Below, in pieces: positions 27,295 to 36,965 of a DNA stretch of 64,000 nt. Made by a program: the position numbers and the translations under genes. Every line of letters starts with the position of its first letter. Within the stretch, counting starts at the first letter, position 1. Source of the stretch: Streptomyces mesophilus (GTDB taxonomy: Bacteria > Actinomycetota > Actinomycetes > Streptomycetales > Streptomycetaceae); contig NZ_JAAKZW010000008.1 in assembly GCF_011044995.1 (NCBI RefSeq), positions 21,205 through 85,204 on the forward strand, read 5' to 3'. The notes below the pieces were generated by a model. The model searched no databases and was not told the DNA's origin. It saw only the letters and a program-made list of their open reading frames with translations.

Positions 27295-28157
27295 CGCGCG
27301 CTCTCCTGTCCGGTCAGCCGGAGGTAGACGTCCTCGAGGGTGGGGCGGCTGATCCGCAGCCCGGGGATCTCGCCGTCGAAGCGCCCGGTGAGTTCCGCGA
27401 CGGTGCGGGTGGGCGTCCCGGTCCGCTCGCTGCGCGGTGAACCGTCCGCCTCGGTCCACTCGACGGTGGCCTCGCCGCTGTGCGCCTGCCGCAGAGCCAC
27501 CGGTGTGCCTTCCGCGGCGATCCGTCCGCCCGTGATGATCGCGAGCCGGTCGGCGAGCGCCTCGGCCTCTTCCAGGTAGTGGGTGGTGAGCAGGATCGTG
27601 GTGCCCTCGGCCGCGAGCTGCCGGATCAGTCCCCAGAACTGCCTGCGGGCCGCCGGATCGAACCCGGTCGTCGGCTCGTCGAGGAGCAGCAGCTCGGGGC
27701 CGCCGATCACGCCGAGCGCGACATCGAGCCGGCGCCGCTGACCGCCGGAGAGCGCCTTGATCCGGCTGCCGGCCTTCTCTTCCAGGCCGACCAGGGCGAT
27801 GACCTCATCGGGGTTCCGGGGCCTCGGGTAGTAGCGGGCGAAATGCTCCACTGTCTCCCGTACCGTCAACTCGGCGGGCGCCGACTCGTCCTGCCAGACG
27901 ATGCCGACCTTGGCCCGCCAGGCGCGCGAGCTCCTCGACGGATCGCTGCCGAGCACCTCGACCTCGCCGGCGTCGCGGGTGCGGTGGCCCTGGAGGATCT
28001 CCACGGTGGTGGACTTGCCGGCGCCGTTGGGGCCGAGCAGGCCGAAGACCTCCCCGGTCCGTATCGACAGATCGATACCGGCGACCGCATCGACGTCTCC
28101 GTAGCGCTTGCGCAACCCGGCGGTCCGGACCGCGAGTTCGGTGGTGGTTGTCGTCAT
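27291..28157 (-). CDS. ABC exporter ATP-binding protein
   Basis: A 288-residue ATPase of the DrrA/CcmA type. Walker A is GPNGAGKST, the Q-loop is in VGIVWQDESAP, the signature in ALSGGQRRRLDVALG, Walker B in LLLLDEPTTGFDPAARR and the H-loop in LLTTHYLEEAEALADR. A C-terminal extension of about 70 residues is typical for ABC-2 exporters. The ATG at 28157 starts the Thr-rich MTTTTTELAVRTAGL; the ribosome-binding site is weak (GAG, 5 bases). It is the first gene of the four-gene minus-strand operon ATPase-permease-kinase-regulator. Confidence 0.92.
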   Translation of the reverse strand: MTTTTTELAVRTAGLRKRYGDVDAVAGIDLSIRTGEVFGLLGPNGAGKSTTVEILQGHRTRDAGEVEVLGSDPSRSSRAWRAKVGIVWQDESAPAELTVRETVEHFARYYPRPRNPDEVIALVGLEEKAGSRIKALSGGQRRRLDVALGVIGGPELLLLDEPTTGFDPAARRQFWGLIRQLAAEGTTILLTTHYLEEAEALADRLAIITGGRIAAEGTPVALRQAHSGEATVEWTEADGSPRSERTGTPTRTVAELTGRFDGEIPGLRISRPTLEDVYLRLTGQESAR

Positions 28158-28294
28158 GTCACTCAGCGTCGCCGCGGGCCGAACGCTCCGGCACCACCGT
28201 CCGTACCGGCCCGTGTCCACCGAATGACGGACACCAAGGTTCGTACGGCACAATGACCCCACCGCAGACTCCCGAAAGTGATGGAAACGGTGCG

Positions 28295-28939
28295 ATGAGC
28301 AAGACGACCACGGAACGCGACAGCGCCATCGACGAGGGTCCGCGGCCCGCACCGGCCGGAGAGGGCGTCGGCGGCAGCCGTGCCTACGCGATCCTCCTTG
28401 TGATCACCGGCCTCGCCGGACTGCTCGCCTCCTGGGTGATCACCCTCGACAAGTTCAAGCTCCTCGAGGACCCGAACTTCACCCCGGCCTGCAGCCTCAA
28501 CCCCGTGGTGTCCTGCGGCAACATCATGAAGAGCGACCAGGCCTCGGCCTTCGGGTTCCCCAACCCGATGCTCGGCCTGGTCACGTACGCGATCATCGTC
28601 TGTGTCGGCGTGAGCCTGCTCGCCCGCGCCCGCTTCCCGCGCTGGTACTGGCTGACGATGAACGCCGGGATGCTCTTCGGTGTCGGGTTCTGCACCTGGC
28701 TGATGTACCAGTCCCTGTACAACATCAACTCGCTGTGCCTGTGGTGCTGCCTGGCCTGGGTCGCCACGATCACCATGTTCTGGTACACGACCTCGCACAA
28801 CGTCCGGCACGGCCTGCTGCCCGCGCCGCGCGGTCTGCGCGGCTTCCTCGACGAGTTCACCTGGGTGCTGCCGGTGATGCACATCGGCATCATCGGCATG
28901 CTGATCCTGACCCGCTGGTGGGACTTCTGGACCAGCTGA
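28295..28939 (+). CDS. vitamin K epoxide reductase (VKOR) family membrane protein
   Basis: A 214-residue quinone-linked oxidoreductase. Bacterial VKOR homologues reoxidise a DsbA-like partner to form disulfides in exported proteins. Four to five membrane helices are present. The loop cysteines are C66 and C74 (ACSLNPVVSCG) and the active-site CXXC is C148-C151 in NSLCLWCCLAW; the W-x-S motif is in ASWVITLDKF. No DsbA gene lies nearby. ATG at 28295 starts MSKTTTERDS; an upstream in-frame ATG at 28253 would add 14 residues. The gene is divergent from the ABC operon. Confidence 0.9.
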   Translation: MSKTTTERDSAIDEGPRPAPAGEGVGGSRAYAILLVITGLAGLLASWVITLDKFKLLEDPNFTPACSLNPVVSCGNIMKSDQASAFGFPNPMLGLVTYAIIVCVGVSLLARARFPRWYWLTMNAGMLFGVGFCTWLMYQSLYNINSLCLWCCLAWVATITMFWYTTSHNVRHGLLPAPRGLRGFLDEFTWVLPVMHIGIIGMLILTRWWDFWTS

Positions 28940-28943
28940 GCGT

Positions 28944-29945
<1,002 letters not shown>

Positions 29946-31568
29946 TCACGCAGCCGTGGCCGACCGCCCCGCAGCCCATGTCGCGTATCCGCCGTCGAGG
30001 TTGACCGCCTCGCGGCCGAGCCCGGTGAGCAGACGCTGGGCGTTGTGCCCGCGCAGCCCCACCTGGCAGTGGACGATCAGCTTGCCCTCGGGCAGTTCGG
30101 CTGCGCGGTCGCGCAGTTCGTCCAGGGGGATGTTCACGGCGCCCGGGATGGCGTCGGCGGCGTGCTCGGCGGGGGAGCGGACATCGACCAGTGTGCCCTC
30201 GGCTCCGTCGAGTTCATGCCACTGCACGGTGCGGGCAGTGCCGTTGGTGAGGTTCTCGGCGATGAAGCCGGCCATGTTCACCGGGTCCTTGGCCGAACCG
30301 TACGGCGGTGCGTACGCGAGCTCCAGATCCGCCAGGTCGCAGACGGTCAGGCCGCCGGCCATGGCCGTGGCGATCACGTCGATGCGCTTGTCCACCCCGT
30401 CATCGCCGACCGCCTGCGCCCCGAGGATGCGCTGGTCGCGCGGGTCGAAGAGCACCTTGAGCGCGATCAGGGAGGCGCCCGGGTAGTAGCCCGCGTGCGA
30501 ACCGGGGTGCAGGTGGATCGCCTGGTACGGGTGGCCCGCCGCCCGCAGCCGCTTCTCGTTCCAGCCCGTGGCGGCCGCCGTGAGGTCGAAGACCTGCACG
30601 ACGGCCGTGGACGTGGCGGCCCGCGCCCGCACCTCGCGCCCGGCGATCGCGTCGGCGACCAGTCGGCCATGGCGGTTGGCGAGGTTCGCGAGCGGTACGA
30701 GGACGGATTCGCCGGTCAGCGCGTCCCGCTTCTCGGCGGCGTCGCCGACCGCGTAGATGTCCGGATCGCTGGTGCGCTGCGTCTCGTCGACCGCGATACC
30801 GCCGCGCGGGCCGAGGTCGAGTCCGGCGTCGCGGGCCAGGGAGGTCTCGGGACGGACCCCGATGGAGAGCAGGACGAGGTCGGCGGGCAGCGACCGGCCG
30901 TCGGTGAGCTCCACGCTGCCGGCGGGCACCTTCGCGGCCTGCGCGCCGAGCTCGACCCGTACGCCATGGGTGCGCAGCCGGTCCGCGACCGGGGCGGCCA
31001 TCTCGGGGTCGAGCGGGGTGAGGACCTGGTCGGCGAGCTCCACGAGCGTGACGTCCAGGCCGCGTTCACGCAGGTTCTCGGCCGCCTCGACACCGATGAA
31101 ACCGCCACCGATGACGACGGCGCTGCGGACGTCGCCCGCGAGCGCCTCGGCGATCCGGTCGGCGTCACTCACGTCCCGCAGCGTGTGGGCGCGCTCGATG
31201 CCCGGGACGTCGGGGACGAAGGGCCGCGCGCCGGGGCTGAGGACGAGGCGGTCGTACGACTCCTCGTAAGTGCGGCCGGTGGTCAAGTCCCGGACCTCGA
31301 CCGTGCGGGAGGCGCGGTCGATCCGGACCACCTCGTTGCGCACCCGCACGTCGATGCGGAAGCGGGCGGCGAGCGACTCGGGGGTCTGCAGGAGCAGGGC
31401 GTCGCGCTCCTCGATGGTGCCGCCCAGGTAGTACGGCAGCCCGCAGTTCGCGTAACTGACGTGGGCGCCGCGCTCCAGGACCACGATCTCGGCCCGCTCG
31501 TCGAGCCGGCGCAGCCGGGTCGCCGCGGACATCCCGCCGGCGACACCACCGATGACGATCACCTTCAT
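29946..31568 (-). CDS. CoA-disulfide reductase / rhodanese fusion (CoADR-RHD)
   Basis: A 540-residue flavoprotein. The FAD-binding Rossmann fold starts [19 protein letters not shown], the active-site cysteine is C42 in [10 protein letters not shown], the NAD(P)H motif is [14 protein letters not shown], and IYAVGDAAE is the second FAD site. From about residue 445 a rhodanese domain follows ([27 protein letters not shown]) with C501 in HCQVGLRG. The family reduces CoA disulfides or CoA persulfides with NAD(P)H, so it should release sulfide from persulfides delivered by the rhodanese domain. ATG 31568 has AGGAG 9 bases upstream. First gene of the sulfur operon. Confidence 0.9.
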   Translation of the reverse strand: MKVIVIGGVAGGMSAATRLRRLDERAEIVVLERGAHVSYANCGLPYYLGGTIEERDALLLQTPESLAARFRIDVRVRNEVVRIDRASRTVEVRDLTTGRTYEESYDRLVLSPGARPFVPDVPGIERAHTLRDVSDADRIAEALAGDVRSAVVIGGGFIGVEAAENLRERGLDVTLVELADQVLTPLDPEMAAPVADRLRTHGVRVELGAQAAKVPAGSVELTDGRSLPADLVLLSIGVRPETSLARDAGLDLGPRGGIAVDETQRTSDPDIYAVGDAAEKRDALTGESVLVPLANLANRHGRLVADAIAGREVRARAATSTAVVQVFDLTAAATGWNEKRLRAAGHPYQAIHLHPGSHAGYYPGASLIALKVLFDPRDQRILGAQAVGDDGVDKRIDVIATAMAGGLTVCDLADLELAYAPPYGSAKDPVNMAGFIAENLTNGTARTVQWHELDGAEGTLVDVRSPAEHAADAIPGAVNIPLDELRDRAAELPEGKLIVHCQVGLRGHNAQRLLTGLGREAVNLDGGYATWAAGRSATAA

Positions 31569-31614
31569 TGCAGCCACTCCTGACGCTTTCCGCTTCGCTA
31601 GCCCCCTTTGCCCC

Positions 31615-31632
31615 GATACCCCCCACCGTATC
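31615..31632. promoter_or_regulatory. second operator-like inverted repeat, sulfur operon
   Basis: GATAC (31615-31619) and GTATC (31628-31632) flank a C-rich centre, giving ATACCCC on one side only. It may be a weak or half operator 6 bases from the perfect palindrome. Confidence 0.35.
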
Positions 31633-31637
31633 ATGGG

Positions 31638-31651
31638 TACCCCCGGGGGTA
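31638..31651. promoter_or_regulatory. CsoR/CstR-type operator palindrome
   Basis: TACCCCCGGGGGTA is a perfect 14-bp palindrome of the TACCCC-N-GGGGTA type bound by CsoR and CstR family repressors. It lies 70 bases upstream of the CoA-disulfide reductase start, inside the divergent gap with rarA, and the operon it fronts encodes a CstR-like repressor. Autoregulation is the natural reading; an effect on rarA, 43 bases away, is possible. Confidence 0.7.
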
Positions 31652-31680
31652 TTTCTGGCCGGGTTGTCAGACCTGTGACC

Positions 31681-31686
31681 TAGGGT
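31681..31686 (+). promoter_or_regulatory. -10 hexamer of likely leaderless rarA transcript
   Basis: TAGGGT lies 7 bases before the rarA GTG and no Shine-Dalgarno sequence is present. No convincing -35 is seen at 17-18 bases. Confidence 0.4.
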
Positions 31687-31693
31687 TGGCGTC

Positions 31694-33073
31694 GTGGAGC
31701 CCGATCTGTTTACCGCTGCCGCCGAAGAGCGCCAGGAGAAGGACCCGGCCGGCAGTCCCCTTGCCGTGCGGATGCGTCCGCGCACCCTCGACGAAGTCGT
31801 GGGCCAGGGGCATCTGCTGAAGCCCGGATCACCGCTGCGCCGACTCGTCGGCGAGGGCAGCGGCGGTCCCGCGGGACCCTCGTCCGTGTTCCTCTGGGGC
31901 CCGCCCGGCATCGGCAAGACGACCCTCGCCTACGTCGTCTCCAAGGCCACCAACAAGCGCTTCGTCGAGCTCTCGGCCATCACCGCGGGCGTCAAGGAAG
32001 TGCGCGCGGTCATCGAGGGCGCCCGCCGCGCGACCGGGGGCTACGGCAAGGAGACGGTCCTCTTCCTGGACGAGATCCACCGCTTCAGCAAGGCCCAGCA
32101 GGACTCCCTGCTGCCCGCGGTGGAGAACCGCTGGGTCACCCTCATCGCGGCCACCACCGAGAACCCGTACTTCTCGGTGATCTCCCCGCTCCTGTCCCGC
32201 TCGCTCCTGCTCACCCTCGAACCGCTCACGGACGACGACCTCAAGGGTCTGCTGCAGCGCGCCCTCACCGAGGAGCGCGGCCTGGGCGGCGCGGTCACCC
32301 TGACCGAGGACGCCGAGGCCCATCTGCTGCGCATCGCCGGCGGCGACGCGCGCCGCGCGCTCACCGCGCTGGAGGCAGGCGCCGGTGCGGCCCTCGCGAA
32401 GGGCGAGCAGGAGATCACCCTGCAGACCCTTGAAGAGTCGGTCGACCGGGCCGCGGTGAAGTACGACCGCGACGGCGACCAGCACTATGACGTGGCCAGC
32501 GCGCTCATCAAGTCCATCCGCGGCTCCGACGTGGACGCCGCACTCCACTACCTGGCCCGCATGATCGAGGCCGGTGAGGACCCCCGGTTCATCGCCCGCC
32601 GTCTGATGATCTCCGCGAGCGAGGACATCGGGCTCGCCGACCCCACCGCCCTGCCCACGGCCGTGGCCGCGGCCCAGGCGGTCGCGATGATCGGCTTCCC
32701 TGAGGCGGCCCTCACCCTCAGCCACGCCACGATCGCGCTGGCCCTCGCCCCCAAGTCCAATGCGGCCACGATCGCGATCGGCGCCGCGATGGAGGACGTA
32801 CGCAAGGGGCTCGCCGGACCCGTACCGCCGCACCTGCGCGACGGGCACTACAAGGGCGCGGCCAAGCTGGGCCACGCGCAGGGCTACGTATATCCGCACG
32901 ATGTGCCGGGTGGAATCGCCGCTCAGCAGTACGCCCCCGACGCGATCAAGGACAAGCGCTACTACCAGCCGACGCGTTACGGAGCCGAGGCCCGGTACGC
33001 GGATGTGGTCGACCGCGTGCGCGAGCGGCTCACCGGCGAGAGGGGCCCGGAGGGACCGGCCGACGGGCGATAG
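31694..33073 (+). CDS. rarA: replication-associated recombination ATPase RarA (MgsA)
   Basis: A 459-residue clamp-loader-like AAA+ ATPase of the RarA/MgsA/WRNIP1 family, acting at stalled replication forks. Walker A is GPPGIGKT (69-76), Walker [16 protein letters not shown], sensor 1 [12 protein letters not shown], sensor 2 in [12 protein letters not shown]. The C-terminal tetramerisation domain is [37 protein letters not shown]. Length is normal. It is the direct structural relative of ruvB in this window but differs by its C-terminal domain. GTG at 31694 appears to be leaderless. Confidence 0.94.
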   Translation: MEPDLFTAAAEERQEKDPAGSPLAVRMRPRTLDEVVGQGHLLKPGSPLRRLVGEGSGGPAGPSSVFLWGPPGIGKTTLAYVVSKATNKRFVELSAITAGVKEVRAVIEGARRATGGYGKETVLFLDEIHRFSKAQQDSLLPAVENRWVTLIAATTENPYFSVISPLLSRSLLLTLEPLTDDDLKGLLQRALTEERGLGGAVTLTEDAEAHLLRIAGGDARRALTALEAGAGAALAKGEQEITLQTLEESVDRAAVKYDRDGDQHYDVASALIKSIRGSDVDAALHYLARMIEAGEDPRFIARRLMISASEDIGLADPTALPTAVAAAQAVAMIGFPEAALTLSHATIALALAPKSNAATIAIGAAMEDVRKGLAGPVPPHLRDGHYKGAAKLGHAQGYVYPHDVPGGIAAQQYAPDAIKDKRYYQPTRYGAEARYADVVDRVRERLTGERGPEGPADGR

Positions 33074-33087
33074 CCGTCACCCCCGCC

Positions 33088-33093
33088 TACGCT
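33088..33093 (+). promoter_or_regulatory. -10 hexamer of likely leaderless transcript
   Basis: TACGCT lies 7 bases upstream of the ATG at 33101, with no ribosome-binding site between. The context CTACGCTCGGCGACATG is nearly the same as that at 50502-50517. Confidence 0.4.
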
Positions 33094-33100
33094 CGGCGAC

Positions 33101-33892
33101 ATGGCAGGCAGCACGGCAGGACGACGCGGGCGGTTCCGCGCGCTGCTGCTCGCCGCGTCCGCGGCGCTGACCGTGGCCGCGGGCTGCACCCCGCTCCAGG
33201 TCGAACGGGCCGAGGGCCGCTTCAACACCGCGTCGCCCACAGGGAAGACGCCACCGGCGAAGACGGAAAAGCCGACTCCCACGCCAACCCCCACCCAGAC
33301 CCTCGCGAGCAAGGGCTTCCCGCCCGACGCCAAGACTGCCCGGGCGCAGTTGGCCAAGCTCTCCGTGGCGTGGGGGAAGAACTGGGAGACGTACAAAAGG
33401 GCGGAGTTCGGCGAGACCTGGTCGGACGCGGTCGATGTCCCCGGCGGCCGCAACGGCTGCGACACCCGCGACGACGTCCTGCGCCGGGACCTGAAAAACC
33501 TCAAGGAAGGCGACCGCAATCCGTGCGTCGTGGTCTCCGGCACCTTGGCCGATCCGTACTCCGGCAAGGAACTCCCGTACTACTACCGCCGCGCCTCGCA
33601 GATCGAGACCGACCACATCGTGGCGCTCGGCGCGGCCTGGCGCGCGGGGGCCTGGACCTGGACTCCGCAGCAGCGCCTCAACTACGCCAACGACCTGGAC
33701 GTACTCCTTGCGACCGACAAGGAGACGAACACCGCCAAGAGCAGTCAGACCCCGGACAAGTGGAAGCCGCCGCGGCAGGCGTACTGGTGTGAGTACGCCC
33801 GCCGCTGGACCGGCATCAAGGCCAAGTACAAGCTGACGGTCACGGCCCCCGAGAAGCTCGCTCTCCAGGACCTGCTCGCGACCTGCAAGTAG
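33101..33892 (+). CDS. lipoprotein with HNH-like (DUF1524) nuclease domain
   Basis: A 263-residue exported protein. The N-terminus has a basic start, a hydrophobic core and lipobox VAAGC (Cys29), then a Lys/Pro/Thr linker (about 45-70). The remaining 190 residues form a DUF1524-type domain: GCDTRDDVLRRDL, YYYRRASQIETDHIVALGAAWRAGA with the DH pair, and LNYANDLDVLLATDKETNTAKSSQTPDKW carrying the N and K positions. Secreted nucleases of this type are common in Streptomyces and probably digest external DNA. Four cysteines besides the lipobox could form disulfides. Confidence 0.85.
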   Translation: MAGSTAGRRGRFRALLLAASAALTVAAGCTPLQVERAEGRFNTASPTGKTPPAKTEKPTPTPTPTQTLASKGFPPDAKTARAQLAKLSVAWGKNWETYKRAEFGETWSDAVDVPGGRNGCDTRDDVLRRDLKNLKEGDRNPCVVVSGTLADPYSGKELPYYYRRASQIETDHIVALGAAWRAGAWTWTPQQRLNYANDLDVLLATDKETNTAKSSQTPDKWKPPRQAYWCEYARRWTGIKAKYKLTVTAPEKLALQDLLATCK

Positions 33893-33896
33893 AGCT

Positions 33897-33922
33897 CGTC
33901 AGCGGTACGCGTCAGCGGTACG
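33897..33922. repeat. 13-bp tandem duplication at convergent stop codons
   Basis: CGTCAGCGGTACG occurs at 33897-33909 and again at 33910-33922. The second copy holds the stop codon of the minus-strand lactonase gene and the first supplies a duplicate of it. Confidence 0.6.
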
Positions 33923-34853
33923 GCTGGTACCCGGGCCCGGTCGGATGGATGCCCGTGACACCCATGACCACGGAGTAGAGGCTGGTCTCCGCCGTGACGA
34001 AGAGGCGGTTGCGCTTGGCGCCGCCCCAGGAGATGTTCGCGACGTCCTCGGGGACCACGAGCCGGCCGATGAGGGTGCCGTCCGGGTCGTAGCAGTGCAC
34101 CCCGTCGCCCATCGCGGCGGCCCACAGCCGGCCGCCGTCGTCGAAGCGCAGATTGTCGAACCGGGCGCCCGCCCGTGCCTCGGCGAACACCTTGCCGTCC
34201 GAGAGGCTGCCGTCCTCCCGTACGTCGAAGACGCGGATGAAGCCGGCCCTGGTGTCGGAGACGAACAGCTGCCGTTCGTCGGCGGAGAAGACCAGACCGT
34301 TCGGCGCCCCGAAACAGTCGGCGACCAGGCGCACTTCACCGCTGTCCGGGTCGATCCGGTAGACGTTGTTGGCCCCGATCTCGCTCTCGGCCCGGTAGCC
34401 CTCGTAGTCGCTGGTGATGCCGAAGTCCGGGTCGGAGAACCAGACCGAGCCGTCGGACTTCACCGCCGCGTCGTTCGGGCTGTTCAGCCGCTTGCCCTGC
34501 CAGCGGTCGGCCAGGACCGTGACGGTCCCGTCGTGCTCGGTACGGCTCACCCGCCTGTTGCCCTGCTCGCAGGTGACCAGCCGGCCCTGGCGGTCGAGTG
34601 TGTTGCCGTTGGTGTGCCCGGCGCCGCGCCTGAAAACGCTGACGGCTCCGGTCTCTTCGTCCCACCGCAGCATCCGGTCGTTGGGGATGTCGCTCCAGAT
34701 CACCTGACGCCACGCGGGCACATAGAGGGGCCCTTCCGCCCAACGGCACCCGGTGAACAGGACCTCCAGATCGGCGTCCCCGTTCATGCACCGCCCGGTG
34801 CGGAACCGCTCGTCGAACATCTCGTACAGCGAAGGACGCTCATCGACTGCCAT
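33912..34853 (-). CDS. SMP-30/gluconolactonase family protein
   Basis: A 313-residue six-bladed beta-propeller of the SMP-30/gluconolactonase/LRE family, probably a metal-dependent sugar or other lactonase. Ligand-region motifs: CRWAEGPLYVPAW (Glu), LNSPNDAAVKSDGSVWFSDPDFG (Asn) and GLVFSADERQLFVSDTRAG (Asp). No signal peptide, so cytoplasmic. The ATG at 34853 is preferred over in-frame 34889 because GGAGGGG lies 5 bases upstream. It is divergent from an Lrp-type regulator, which may control it. Confidence 0.88.
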   Translation of the reverse strand: MAVDERPSLYEMFDERFRTGRCMNGDADLEVLFTGCRWAEGPLYVPAWRQVIWSDIPNDRMLRWDEETGAVSVFRRGAGHTNGNTLDRQGRLVTCEQGNRRVSRTEHDGTVTVLADRWQGKRLNSPNDAAVKSDGSVWFSDPDFGITSDYEGYRAESEIGANNVYRIDPDSGEVRLVADCFGAPNGLVFSADERQLFVSDTRAGFIRVFDVREDGSLSDGKVFAEARAGARFDNLRFDDGGRLWAAAMGDGVHCYDPDGTLIGRLVVPEDVANISWGGAKRNRLFVTAETSLYSVVMGVTGIHPTGPGYQPYR

Positions 34854-34964
34854 GGGACCCCTCCCGGTCTGCACCGAGCCGCTCCTCACTGAACAGCATT
34901 CGGTTCGATGAGCAGATTGCAGGATGAGCTATGGTCCAGACAAGGGAACGCCGAAGGGAGAGTT

Positions 34965-35429
34965 GTGGATCACATTGACCGCGCGCTGCTGGTGCAGCTG
35001 CAGCAGGACGCCACGCAGTCCTACGCCGCGCTGGGGGAGGCGGTCGGCCTCTCCGCGGGCGCGGCTCATGAGCGGGTGCGCAAGCTGCGGGCACGCGACG
35101 TCATCCGTCGCACCACCGTGGACGTCGACCCGACGGCGCTGGGCGCCGGTGTACTGGCGTACGTCATGGTCGACTCGGCCGCATGGATGGGGGATTCGGG
35201 CGCGGACTTCGCGGCGATCCCCGAGATCCTGGAGGCGCACATCATCGCCGGCAGCGCCTCTGTTCTGGTCAAGGTCAGGACCGCGACCACCGAGCAGCTC
35301 CAGGACGTGCTGCGCCGGATCTATGCGATCGACGGCGTCAGCGGCACACAGGCCACGGTCGCCCTGGAGACCTTCTTCGAGCGTCCGGTGTCCCCGCACG
35401 CCGGTGACTTCAGTTCGCCGCGGCCGTGA
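34965..35429 (+). CDS. Lrp/AsnC-family transcriptional regulator
   Basis: A 154-residue regulator. An N-terminal winged helix-turn-helix (VDHIDRALLVQLQQDATQSYAALGEAVGLSAGAAHERVRKLRARDVIRR) precedes the RAM ligand-binding fold (EAHIIAGSASVLVKVRTATTEQLQDVLRRIYAIDGVSGTQATVAL). The GTG at 34965 follows GGGAG by 6 bases. Divergence from the SMP-30 gene, with 111 bases between, suggests a local target; the ligand cannot be inferred. Confidence 0.88.
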   Translation: MDHIDRALLVQLQQDATQSYAALGEAVGLSAGAAHERVRKLRARDVIRRTTVDVDPTALGAGVLAYVMVDSAAWMGDSGADFAAIPEILEAHIIAGSASVLVKVRTATTEQLQDVLRRIYAIDGVSGTQATVALETFFERPVSPHAGDFSSPRP

Positions 35430-36267
35430 ACAACTGGTGCATCGCGCGGCGCAGATCCGTGATGTCCCGTACCGGCTCGGGGAAGTCGAAGCGCGCGTCG
35501 AAGCACTGACCCTCGCCGGTGAAGCGGATCCGCAGCCCGAACCGGTCGAGCGCCAACGGCACCGCCCGCTCCGTACGCGTCAGGCCGACCCGGGTGCCGA
35601 GCAGGGAACCGAGGAGCTGGACCTGGTCGCCGTGGGCCGCGTGCAGATGCTGCAGGAGCTCGGCCTCGTGCTCGGCGAGCGGATCGGCGGCCGCGGCGGC
35701 GAACGCCTCCGGTTCCACCTTGGCCGAGCCCCACAGGTCGTCGACCGAGATCTCGCCGAGCTCGAGCCGCAGCATCATCCGCCCCGGTTCGGCCTGCCCG
35801 GGTACGCGCGTCAGCCAGCCCGACAGCCAGGCCCGTCCCCGGATACGCTGAGGGACGGCCACCGGGGCCACGTCTGTGAGCTCAAGCACGGCCGACAGCT
35901 CGTCGTCCTGTGCGTGCGTCGCCGCTCGTACCGGCGGTGCGTCCGCCGGGAACAGCAGGTGGATGTCCCCTTCGGGCGTGACCTCACGGGCCAGCGGCAT
36001 CAGCAGGTCCTGGGGTGCGCGGACGGCGCCCGGGACAAGCACCACCGCCGAGCATGTACTCTGTACGAGAGTTCGTGTGCGTTCGGCTGCTGACGGCAGT
36101 CGGGCGACTTCAAGCCTGCTGGGATGCGGCTGACCACGATCTGATCGGCCCGCCGTCATGTCGATGCCTTCGACGCCCTGGTCCTGTGTGTGCATAGGTC
36201 CCTCAGGGGCTGCATCGGCGTTCTTCGTGCTGTCCGTGATGGGTGTGGTTTTCCCTGGGCGAGACAT
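35410..36267 (-). CDS. DUF2470 (HugZ-like/heme-utilisation) domain protein
   Basis: A 285-residue cytoplasmic protein. After about 45 variable residues it has a flavin-reductase-like beta domain (LVQSTCSAVVLVPGAVRAPQDLLMPLAREVTPEGDIHLLF) and ends with a DUF2470 domain (AEHEAELLQHLHAAHGDQVQLL ... FGLRIRFTGEGQCFDARFDFPEPV). DUF2470 is shared with HugZ-type heme oxygenases and some siderophore-cluster proteins. An iron box 15 bases upstream of its ATG makes iron-dependent expression very likely, which supports a heme or iron role. AAGGAG lies 6 bases before the ATG. It overlaps the 3' end of the convergent Lrp gene by 20 bases. Confidence 0.78.
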   Translation of the reverse strand: MSRPGKTTPITDSTKNADAAPEGPMHTQDQGVEGIDMTAGRSDRGQPHPSRLEVARLPSAAERTRTLVQSTCSAVVLVPGAVRAPQDLLMPLAREVTPEGDIHLLFPADAPPVRAATHAQDDELSAVLELTDVAPVAVPQRIRGRAWLSGWLTRVPGQAEPGRMMLRLELGEISVDDLWGSAKVEPEAFAAAAADPLAEHEAELLQHLHAAHGDQVQLLGSLLGTRVGLTRTERAVPLALDRFGLRIRFTGEGQCFDARFDFPEPVRDITDLRRAMHQLFTAAAN

Positions 36268-36281
36268 GCGGTCTCCTTAAG

Positions 36282-36300
36282 TAAGGTGAGCCTAACCTAA
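36282..36300. promoter_or_regulatory. DmdR/IdeR iron box
   Basis: Read on the minus strand, TTAGGTTAGGCTCACCTTA matches the 19-bp iron box consensus TTAGGTTAGGCTAACCTAA at 17 positions. It sits 15 bases upstream of the DUF2470 ATG and 24 bases upstream of the rpsD GTG. Confidence 0.8.
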
Positions 36301-36323
36301 CCTATTTCGGAGGTCTGGAGAAC

Positions 36324-36938
36324 GTGCCTAACCAGTCGCGTCCCAAGGTCAAGAAGTCTCGTGCGCTCGGCATTGCGCTGACGCCGAAGGCCGTCAAGTA
36401 CTTCGAGGCCCGTCCGTACCCGCCGGGCGAGCACGGCCGTGGCCGCAAGCAGACCTCGGACTACAAGGTCCGTCTGCTCGAGAAGCAGCGTCTGCGCGCC
36501 CAGTACGACGTCTCGGAGCGTCAGCTCGTCCGCGCCTACGAGCGTGCCGCCAAGACGCAGGGCAAGACCGGTGAGGCCCTGGTCATCGAGCTCGAGCGCC
36601 GTCTCGACGCCCTGGTCCTGCGTTCGGGCATCGCCCGCACCATCTACCAGGCCCGTCAGATGGTCGTGCACGGTCACATCCAGGTCAACGGTGGCAAGGT
36701 CGACAAGCCGTCGTTCCGCGTCCGTCCCGACGACGTCGTGACCGTCCGCGAGCGCTCGCGTGAGAAGCCGCTGTTCCAGGTCGCGCGTGAGGGTGGCTTC
36801 GCCCCCGACGGCGAGACCCCGCGTTACCTCCAGGTCAACCTGAAGGCCCTGGCCTTCCGCCTGGACCGTGACCCGAACCGCAAGGAAATCCCGGTCATCT
36901 GCGACGAGCAGCTCGTCGTCGAGTACTACGCCCGCTGA
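36324..36938 (+). CDS. rpsD: 30S ribosomal protein S4
   Basis: A 204-residue primary 16S rRNA-binding protein. [21 protein letters not shown] and the S4 domain ([41 protein letters not shown]) are clear. The N-terminus lacks the four zinc-binding cysteines of zinc-type S4, so this is the cysteine-free form. GGAGG and GGAGAAC precede the GTG. Codons lean to CGT, GGT and GTC, as expected for a highly expressed gene. It stands alone rather than in the alpha operon, which is normal for Streptomyces. An iron box lies in its leader. Confidence 0.96.
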   Translation: MPNQSRPKVKKSRALGIALTPKAVKYFEARPYPPGEHGRGRKQTSDYKVRLLEKQRLRAQYDVSERQLVRAYERAAKTQGKTGEALVIELERRLDALVLRSGIARTIYQARQMVVHGHIQVNGGKVDKPSFRVRPDDVVTVRERSREKPLFQVAREGGFAPDGETPRYLQVNLKALAFRLDRDPNRKEIPVICDEQLVVEYYAR

Positions 36939-36965
36939 TCCAGCGCGCGTAGGACCCTTCAGCGG

